From Bacillus subtilis (GTDB taxonomy: Bacteria > Bacillota > Bacilli > Bacillales > Bacillaceae_C), in contig NZ_VTQV01000005.1 in assembly GCF_008764245.1 (NCBI RefSeq), positions 54,661 through 118,660 of the forward strand: a stretch of DNA of 64,000 nucleotides, read 5' to 3'. Position 1 is the first letter of the stretch. Each line of letters opens with the position of its first letter. Under the pieces are notes generated by a model that worked only from the letters and a program-made list of their open reading frames with translations, searched no databases and was not told the DNA's origin. Below, piece after piece: positions 9,416 to 18,100 of this stretch. The position numbers were made by a program, and so were the translations under genes.

Positions 9416-9970
9416 TTAATTTGTGATCCGGATATTTTGAAAGGGGAAAATGACCAGCTTGCTTTTCCCGATGATACGATCTTTAGGAATATAGCCCAAA
9501 GAAAACGGAGCAACGCCACGACTATCCATACTATTGGGGCGATTATCTCCCATGACAAAATAGTGATCTTCTGGAATGATCATGGGTCCGAAATTTTCCG
9601 TTAACTTGGTCCCATGTTGGCTAGTAAACTCCTTCGCTTCCGTTAAATATGATTCTTTTATTTCCTTTCCATTAATACGCAAGTGATCATTTTCCATTTC
9701 GATTGTTTCACCTGGGAGCCCAATCACCCTTTTCACATAGTTCAATTTCTCCTCACGATCCTTTATGATGACGATATCCCCACGGTGAATCTCTCCTACC
9801 CAATTGATAGTCTTACTGACAATGATCTTTTCTCGATCATGTAGAGTCGGTTCCATCGAAGCGCCATCAACTGTGACAGGGGTAAATAAGAATGTACGAA
9901 TGGCGATCGTGATGATCACGACAAAGGCCAAGGTCTTCAGCCATTCATACTTGTTTTGTTTATCTTCCAT
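9416..9970 (-). CDS. sipS: Type I signal peptidase
   Basis: 184 residues. It cleaves signal peptides from exported proteins at the outer face of the membrane. One N-terminal membrane anchor (about 12-30) precedes the catalytic region. The catalytic Ser38 lies in GASMEPTL and the general-base Lys80 in YVKRVIGLPGE; the conserved GDNRPNSMDSRG box closes the fold. ATG at 9970 is chosen because AAGGAGG (9979-9985) stands correctly before it, rather than the TTG at 9991. Length and motifs match the short Bacillus SipS/T/U/V group. It is separate from the secreted proteins in this window but would process them. The exact paralogue name cannot be decided. Confidence 0.92.
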   Translation of the reverse strand: MEDKQNKYEWLKTLAFVVIITIAIRTFLFTPVTVDGASMEPTLHDREKIIVSKTINWVGEIHRGDIVIIKDREEKLNYVKRVIGLPGETIEMENDHLRINGKEIKESYLTEAKEFTSQHGTKLTENFGPMIIPEDHYFVMGDNRPNSMDSRGVAPFSLGYIPKDRIIGKSKLVIFPFQNIRITN

Positions 9971-10177
9971 ACATAGATCCTCCTTCAGCAAACACCTCTT
10001 TATATTATAAGGAGAAATGGAGTGAAATGGTAGAATTTTAAGAAAAGCTCAAGAATAGGGCATTGGTCCTTTGTTTGCATTAAACCTTGAGGTTTCAAAG
10101 AAAACCTGATACGCTTTTTGATGAAAAAATGCTGGAAATACATATACAATACCGGTTATGAAGTGGGAGGGATTATT

Positions 10178-10585
10178 TTGTGGGAAGAGTTTAAAAAATT
10201 TGCGATCCAAGGAAATGTCATGGACTTAGCAGTGGCGGTAGTAATTGGAGGTGCGTTTGGGAAAATTGTTACCTCATTGGTTGAGAATATTATTATGCCA
10301 CTTGTTGGCGCTTTACTAGGTGGGCATAGTTTTGAAAAACTGCAATTTAAAATTGGGAGTGCTGAAGTAGCTTACGGAGTATTTATCCAAAGTGTTGTCG
10401 ATTTCTTTATTATTGCAGTTTCCATCTTCCTGTTCATTAAACTATTGGGCGGCCTGAAGAGAAAAAAGGAAGAAGCTGTATTGGAAGAAGAAACAGAGAT
10501 TGCACCAGATGTAGCGCTGCTTTCGGAAATACGTGACTTATTAAAAGAACATAATATAGAGAAGGATAGAATCAAAAGCTCTTAA
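10178..10585 (+). CDS. mscL: Large-conductance mechanosensitive channel MscL
   Basis: 135 residues. It forms a homopentameric pore that opens under membrane tension to release solutes during osmotic downshock. The amphipathic N-terminal helix WEEFKKFAIQGNVMDLAVAV, TM1 with GGAFGKIVTSLVENIIMP, a short loop, TM2 near FFIIAVSIFLFIKLL and the charged C-terminal bundle are all recognisable. The TTG start at 10178 follows GGGAGGGA by about six bases and gives the standard family N-terminus; a longer reading from ATG 10118 adds 20 untypical residues. It is a single-gene unit ending in a long stem-loop that begins inside its last codons. Confidence 0.95.
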   Translation: MWEEFKKFAIQGNVMDLAVAVVIGGAFGKIVTSLVENIIMPLVGALLGGHSFEKLQFKIGSAEVAYGVFIQSVVDFFIIAVSIFLFIKLLGGLKRKKEEAVLEEETEIAPDVALLSEIRDLLKEHNIEKDRIKSS

Positions 10586-10635
10586 GATGAACGGCGGCGT
10601 CGTGGAAGTGGCGTCGCTGTTTTGAATTAAGAGCT
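10577..10635 (+). terminator. Long stem-loop at mscL 3' end, probable terminator
   Basis: AGCTCTTAA (10577-10585, containing the mscL stop) pairs perfectly with TTAAGAGCT (10627-10635). Between them AACGGCGGCGTC and GGCGTCGCTGTT extend the stem with a few G-U pairs around a GTGGAAGT loop. The following T-run is weak (CATTTT), so termination is likely but not certain. Confidence 0.6.
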
Positions 10636-10745
10636 CATTTTCTTCGTTTGGATATTGTGCATCACCATTTATGAGCACGCCCCCTGTTTCCATAGGGGCA
10701 TTCCAAACGATTTGAGCACCGTTTGCCTCGAGGATGAGAAATGTA
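10590..10745 (-). pseudogene. Possible protein-coding remnant beyond the response-regulator stop
   Basis: On the minus strand, in the same frame as the response regulator and just past its TAA, an open stretch reads FLILEANGAQIVWNAP, then METGGVLINGDAQYPNEENE, then LLIQNSDATSTTPPF. The composition is protein-like, but the stretch has no start codon or ribosome binding site and it runs into the antisense of mscL. It may be the tail of a lost gene or of a formerly longer regulator. I recognise no family. Chance cannot be excluded over about 50 codons. Confidence 0.25.
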
Positions 10746-10765
10746 AAAATGAAAAAGGAAATTTT

Positions 10766-11905
10766 TTATATTTCTGTGCCTGCTTTGCCTTTATTCCGGT
10801 AAAGTTTATACCATTCTTGGATGACCGGACTCACGGATAAATCCAAGTTTTCTAAAGCTTCTTTTAGTATGTTGTACTGATGATCTACTAAGATACCATA
10901 TTGGAAGCCAGCATATAGCTTCATCAAAGAAAAATGAGCATGTTCATCTTCAGGAGCCTGTGCACAAATTTTAAGATACCAAGATTCGGCCCTTTCTAAT
11001 TCTAGATTGCTTTCATACCAATCTGCTATGCGAGACGCCATTTTAATCCATAATTGCTCTAAACGGTGGCGCTCTCCTTCCACCCAAATATAATCGTAGT
11101 TATGTAGATAAGGCTCTTTATATAAATGCATTATCTTCTCATATTCCCGAATGGTTGTGGAATGGAGAGATGGTAAACTTTGAATGGCCTTTTCCCACTC
11201 TACAACATTAATTAAGCTATTTTGCGCGACAAGTTTATAACCACCTGACACATTTTTTATCGATATATGCTCTCGCACGGGATGCAATGTTTTTCTTGTG
11301 TGGTAGATGGCGGTATACAATTGGGGAAACGCCTTTTCTTCTTCCATTTCCGGCCATAAGATCTCCATTAACTCTGTCTTATGGATAAATTTCCCGAAGT
11401 TGTGTAATAAATAAAGAAATAGTTCCAGCGATTTAGATGTTCGCCATTTTAACTTCATTTCTTCATCATTGATAGATAGAGACAGCTCGCCACTCACATT
11501 AATTTCTAAAAGATTTTGCGCGGAGCAGACATCACTAGCTTGCATTTGTAGTTTTTCTTCAATTCGTTGCAACGTTTTTCGCAAGCGGTCTAACTGGATT
11601 GGTTTCATAATATAATCAAGCGCATTTAATTCAAAAGCTTGTATAGCATATTCTTGGTAACCGGTTACGAAAACGACAATAAGCGATGAATTGATTTCTA
11701 GAAGCTGAGTCGCAAGTTCTATTCCACTGGTTTGCGGCATTTCGATATCCAGAAAGGCAATTTGAACTTCATTAAGTAAATTTATATGTTTCTGAACTTC
11801 GAAATGGGTGAATTTCCCTGCAACTTTCATAGTACTTATTTTCTTAATCTGTAATTCAAGATATTCCAAAGCAAGTGGTTCATCATCAATTAGAATCGCT
11901 TTCAA
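10766..11905 (-). CDS. Response regulator with OmpR-type DNA-binding and bacterial transcriptional activator (BTAD) domains
   Basis: 379 residues. Receiver domain (about 1-120) with acidic pair Asp7/Asp8, phospho-acceptor Asp53 in AFLDIEMPQTSG and switch Lys in LDYIMKPIQL. A winged-helix DNA-binding domain follows (about 130-235; WRTSKSLELFLYLLHNFGK), then a helical BTAD repeat domain (about 245-370; ERHRLEQLWIKMASRIADWY), the SARP-like arrangement. ATG at 11905. It is divergent from the giant adhesin gene, whose start is 218 bases away, and the matching histidine kinase lies on the adhesin's other side on the same strand. The simplest reading is a two-component system controlling the adhesin; the link is positional. 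Confidence 0.88.
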   Translation of the reverse strand: MKAILIDDEPLALEYLELQIKKISTMKVAGKFTHFEVQKHINLLNEVQIAFLDIEMPQTSGIELATQLLEINSSLIVVFVTGYQEYAIQAFELNALDYIMKPIQLDRLRKTLQRIEEKLQMQASDVCSAQNLLEINVSGELSLSINDEEMKLKWRTSKSLELFLYLLHNFGKFIHKTELMEILWPEMEEEKAFPQLYTAIYHTRKTLHPVREHISIKNVSGGYKLVAQNSLINVVEWEKAIQSLPSLHSTTIREYEKIMHLYKEPYLHNYDYIWVEGERHRLEQLWIKMASRIADWYESNLELERAESWYLKICAQAPEDEHAHFSLMKLYAGFQYGILVDHQYNILKEALENLDLSVSPVIQEWYKLYRNKGKAGTEI

Positions 11906-12076
11906 AAAACATCCCCCTCCTTACCTCGATAAGAATATTCTATTCATTATATTGTATAAGATGTATGCAAACAAAACAATGCATATTAACGAACAACACT
12001 TCTTTATACCTAAACCCTTCAGTTTAGAGCCAAACTTTGTTTAGAAATTGTTGAGCGGCGAGGTTTAAAGTGCTTT

Positions 12077-12096
12077 TAGCATGCACATGTATGCTA
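12077..12096. promoter_or_regulatory. Palindrome upstream of the giant adhesin, candidate regulator site
   Basis: TAGCATGCACATGTATGCTA is a near-perfect 20-base palindrome, with TAGCAT/ATGCTA arms and only two mismatched pairs. It lies 28 bases before the adhesin GTG start and just upstream of its ribosome binding site, in the gap shared with the divergent response regulator. A regulator site is plausible. No convincing -35/-10 pair for the adhesin was found. Confidence 0.35.
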
Positions 12097-12123
12097 TTGA
12101 TCATAAGGGAAGGGGTAGAGTAA

Positions 12124-15100
12124 GTGAGAAAAAGAGTAAGTCTGCTATTTATCACGTTATTGATTTTGCAGACGTTATCGAATGGTCTCCTGCTTGCAGC
12201 ACCAGTTCAAGCAAAAGAGCATACAGATAACGTGTTTTCTGGTGTGAACATCGCAGAGCCAAATGAAGAATCCTCCGCTGTCGATGTTCGTGTGGATTGG
12301 GATCTTAAAGGGATAGACCTGGAAATTGAAAACCAATTTGTTCTTCCAATCCCCGAGGAAATAAACATACAACAAGAACAATCAGGAAAATTATTAGATA
12401 AAGAAACAGAAATAGGAGAATATAAAGCGTCAGCAGATGGCCTCATTTCAGCTAGCTTTAACGAAAATGCAAAGGAACATCCAGAAGCCAAGGGCAATTT
12501 TGTGATACAAGCCGAGCACGTAGAGCAAGAAGTTTCGGAAGGTGAAACAGATCAAGCAACACAGAATGAAACGCCCGATAAAGAAGCAGAAGCAAAGGAT
12601 GAATCGTCAGAAGAAGTGACGGAATCAGATAGTGCTGATGAGCAGCAAGAAGAAAAAGCTATTGATAACGAAGAAACTGCAAAAACAGAAACGGAAAAAG
12701 AGGAAGAAACAGGAGCAGTGGATACTGATGAAGAATCGGAAGTAACCACTGAAGAAGAGGCAAAAGAAGCAGTAGAGAACGAAGGAACGGAAAAGGAAGA
12801 CACTGCAACTTCTGCTGCAACTGATGTTCAACCACAGGTTGAGTTAGGGAATATCTTTACCTTTGACTTTCTAAGAATTGATGGTAAGGATATTCAAGAT
12901 GGTGACATTATTGTAATAGAGGAAGGAACTGAAGCTCAGCTTGGATTTACTTGGGATACAAAGGGACAGAATGCAAAAGCTGGTGATACAGCGGAAGTCC
13001 ATCTTTCCGACGCCTTTAAAATGGTCACAACACCCACAAATGATATCATCGTTGAGGGAATGGTGGTAGGAACCTACAATATTGAAAGTGGCGTCCTAAG
13101 ATTCGTATTCAATGAAAATATCGAAAATGATGATGTCCATAACGGATATGTGAATCTCGGTTTAGAATTTAATTTGGAAAAGTTTAAAGAAAATATTGAA
13201 CAAGAAATTCCATTCAATGATGGTCACGAAAATAACATCACCGTCATTGCACGGCCAAATATAGAACATAGCGGTATTGAAAAAGAAGGACATCCCGATA
13301 CGAAGCATGATGCAAGAGAAATTACATGGACGATTGATGTAATCAATACCAATGATGAAGAGATCACTGCTGCAACTTTAGAAGATAACACTCCTAATGG
13401 ATTAGGTGAAGCTAGGAATTTTGTTATCCATGAGCTAAACGTTGGCTATGATGGAGATATAAGAAAAGGTGCTGATGTAACATCAAATCTAAATCCATCT
13501 AAATTCCCAATTGAATTAGGCACAATTGCACCTTTTAATGGTTATCGTGTCCAATATACAACAACGATTGAAAATTACGCAGCAGAATCGTTTACTAATG
13601 AGGCAACTTTTAAATATGGTGAAGAAAGTTTACCGGCTGAGGCTACCGTTGGAGGGTTGACAAGAAGTAATCCGATTGAAAAGGACGGTTGGCAGGTTGG
13701 AGACAGTGATGTTATTCAGTGGCAAATTGATGTTAATAAAAATGGAAGTCTCATTAGTGAGGCTGTAGTGGAAGACAGCCTGCCTGATGGTTTGACCGTA
13801 GACCCAGCTAGTATCAAAGTGGTTAGAATTACACAAGATGGTGGAAACTGGGTAGAAGAAGATGCTCATGGCGATTCGCTTACGGAATTTCCGATAAACT
13901 TAGGAGCATTAGGGCAAGATGACGCCTATCGTATTAAATTTAAAACAGATGTTGATTGGTCAAAAGTCAACAATAGTGATTATCAAAAGGAAAATGGATT
14001 TCAAAATGAAGCAACCCTAAAAGATGGTGAAAATGAATTAAATAGTGACGATGCAACGGTAAATATCGTTAGAGATCCCGTCCTTCGTAAAGAAGGGGTA
14101 TCTAATGTAGATTATGACAACAAAACGGTCAGCTGGACGATTCACATCAATGAAGCAGGACATCCAATTGGAAATGTAGTGCTGACAGATTTAATTCCGG
14201 AAGGGTTAGCAATTTCTGAAAGTGATATTAAAATCACGGATGAAGAAGGAAATGATTATACTCCTAAAGAAATCAGCCTTGATCCTGATGCTGAAGGTGG
14301 AACAGCAGTTGTTATTAACTTAGGAGATGTAGGCACACACAAGCTTAAAGTAAAGTATACAACTAAGATTACCGATTTCACTAAAAATAATTTTAATAAT
14401 AGTGTTGGTATGACAGGTGAGGGAATTGGTGAAGACGGGGAAAATAGTAATGCAGAAATCAAACCAGAAGGGAACACATATGGTAAGAGTTTTAAAGGAA
14501 TAGACTATAATGCTAAAACGATGAGTTGGCAATTGAATGTGAATCCAAGAAGAGAAGCAATTGACTCATTAGTAATAGAAGATACCTTCCCGAATAAAGG
14601 GATGATTTTATTACCGGATTCGGTAAAAGTAAATCATGCTGGAAAAAAGCTTGTAGAAGGTACAGATTACACTCTTGCATCTAGAACCGAAGATGGTGAA
14701 ACAGGCTATCACAAAGGGTTTATCATTACCCTTTTAGATAATGCATTGCCATTAGACGGTGGCCAATTAGTTGTTGATTATACAACCTCTTATGATCCAC
14801 AGTATGAAGTAGATGGCCATACATTAGATCCGCATGTGCGTGATGGAGAGCAAGATAAAGTATATCGTAATCGTGCGCATTTTGAGGGAGAAACGGTAAA
14901 TGGTAATCCAATTGACGAAACTCGCAACGCTGATACAAGGGTAAGAGACGATTCTTGGAATAGCGGTAAAAAAGAAGGTCAATTTATACATGTTGATAGT
15001 GAAGGTAACCAAGGAAACGGCTGGGTAAGTGGTGGTGAAAGAAAAATTGCTTGGCAACTATACACAAATTATCAAGAACAAAACCTTGGAAAAGGAGTTA

Positions 15101-18100
15101 GCATAACAGATACGTTAGCCTATGCTGGAAATATCGATGAGGATAGTATTAAAGTATCTGTTTATGATGTAGATACTAATGGTGAGACGACTATAAAAGA
15201 TACTGTACTAGATTCTGATAATTATACAGTAACTGGTGAAGGTAACAAATTCACTTTAACTTTTGCTGAAGGTTTCGAAGTAACGGAGAGATATGTAGTT
15301 GAATTTACCACATCCGTACCAGACATTTCAGCACAAAGCTATACCAACAATGCAACAGTTACAGCTGGAGGTGTGGACTATCCTTATAATGCTACCCTTA
15401 ACTATGGTCAGTACGATAACTTCTTAGAAAAAGGAGCAATCGGTCTAGATGGTGATCGTGTATTCACAGGCGATGTGGTTAAATGGGAAGCAACAGTCAA
15501 CGAAAGTTTATCTATCATTAAAAACGCTGTGATTACGGATAAAATCAGTGCTGGACATGTATATTTATCAGGTAGTCTTGAAGTCTATAAAGCACAGGAA
15601 TTAGATAATGCTTTAGTAGAAGGAACGGACTATACACTTAATGTCAGCACAACAGACGATGGTGAGAATGTTTTAACAATCAATATGGAGGAAGATTTAC
15701 GAGACACCTTAGTTTTAAAATATACAACTGTTGTAACGGCAAAAAAAGGTCAAATTGGCAACAGAATATCGTTAGATGGAAATGCTATTGATCAGCAAGT
15801 TAAAGAGTCAAGTAAATTAAATGCTAGGCAGTTCTCTGATGCAGGAGGCGAATGGGCCCCGAAAAGAGGCGCTTTGAGTGTAAAGAAAGTAGATTCAGAG
15901 ACTGGAGAAACAATCACAAACGAAACTACCTTTACGTTATGGTACGATTTAAATGGTAAAAGAGTTCAATATACACAGGAAGAAGCATTTACTACAGTAG
16001 ATGGTGTCCTTGAGATTGGAAATTTACCACTTAGAACGTATTATCTGGTAGAGGAAAAAGCACCAACAGGATATGTTCTTTCTGAAGAAGAAATAGAAAT
16101 TGATGTTAATAAAGCATATAACAACAACGAAGAGAATGTTGTAACGAAAACTTTTAAAAATACCAAAGAAAAAATCGATGTAACAGGAACGAAAGTGTGG
16201 CAAGGTGGAGAAAACCAAAGACCAGAATCCATCGAACTTCAATTATTCAGAAATGGTAAAGCTCTCGGCGATCCTGTGACCTTGAAAGCTGGCGAAACAG
16301 AGTATACTTGGTCAAACTTAGATAAAACCGACATCGACGGCAAAGTATATCAATATACAGTTGATGAAGTGAAAGTTCCTGAGAACTATGAAAAATCTAT
16401 TTCCGAAGATGGATTAACGATTACAAATAAGTTTGTATCCCCAACTACTGAAATTCCAGTGAGAAAAGTATGGCAGGATGCGAATAACCAAGATGGTAAT
16501 CGCCCTAAATCCATTGAAGTTGCACTATTTGCAAATGGTAAGGAAACAGAAGTAGATAATAAAATCCTAGATAGTGAAAATGAATGGCAAGATGAATTTA
16601 CTAATCTGCCAGAATTTGATAATAGCGGAGATAAGATTACTTACACTGTTAAAGAAGTGAATGTACCGGAACAGTATAAGAGTGATATTTCCGGGGATGC
16701 AACAGACGGATTTGTTATTACTAACAGCTATACACCAAGCACTATAGATATCCCAGTTGAAAAAGTATGGAAAGATGGAAATAACCAAGATGGTAAACGT
16801 TCAAACTCCATTACTGTAAGTCTTTTAGCAGATGGTAAACCAACTGGGCAATCGATAATCTTGAATGCATTAAATAATTGGCAAGCCGCCTTTACTGATT
16901 TAGATGAATATCAAGCTGGAAATATGATTACCTATACGGTTGAAGAATCAAATGTTCCGGCAGAATATAAAAGTGCTATTGCAGGGAATGCCGAAGATGG
17001 TTATATCATCACCAATAGCTACACACCAGAAGTGACGGATATTACGGTTGAAAAGGTATGGAATGACGTTAAAGACCAAGATGGAATACGTCCAGATCGT
17101 ATTACCATTCATCTGTATGATGATTTATCAAATGTTATTGATACTGTAGAAATCACTGCTGATGAAGATGGTAATTGGTCGCACACCTTTAAAAATTTAC
17201 CAAAATACCGTGATGGAAACGAAATTAAGTACAGCGTAGCAGAGAATACGGTAGAAGATTATTCTACTGTTATTTCAAACAATGGTGATGGGACATTCAC
17301 TGTAAAGAATAAACATACTCCAGAACAAACATCTGTCACAGTTAATAAGTTCTGGGATGATGAAAATAATCAAGATGGTTTACGTCCTGACAGCATTCGC
17401 GTTCAATTGCTCGCAGATGGAGAGCCGTTAGGGGATGAGGTACTCGTTACAGCAGCAGATGATTGGTCCTATACATGGACTGGACTAGATACAAATCGTG
17501 ATGGTGGAAAAGGCATTAAATATTCTGTTGAGGAAGTGAAAGTTCCAGCAGGATATAAGTCGGAAATAAATAATGAAAATCATGGAGCAATTACGATTAC
17601 CAACAGTCATAAGCCTGAATTGATTGATATTCCAGTTGAAAAAGAATGGGATGATGCGAATAATCAAGATGGCAAACGACCGAAGAGTATTACCGTTCGT
17701 TTAATCAATGATTTGAATCAAGTTGTTGCGACAAAAGAAATAACAGCAGGCAAAGATGGTAACTGGTCTCATGTATTCGAGAATGTTCCCAAATATCGTG
17801 ACGGAAATAAAATCGAATATCGTGTTGTAGAAGATGCCATTGCAGATTATTCATCAAAAACTACCAAACAAGCAGATAGATTTGTCATCACGAACAGTTA
17901 CACACCAGAACAAACATCTATGTCAGTTCATAAAGCTTGGAACGATGGTAATAACCAAGATGGTGTTCGCCCGGACCACGTAACAGTTCAATTATTCGCT
18001 GATGGAGAACCTGTCAAAAAACCTGTTCGTTTATCAGCAGATAATGATTGGACCCATTCATGGACAGAACTGGATGTTTACCATGATGGCGAGCCAATAG

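Noticed and set aside
12552..12831. Ser-rich and Phe/Cys-rich minus-strand frames inside the adhesin gene
   Set aside because: They mirror the acidic low-complexity stretch of the adhesin; no start signals.
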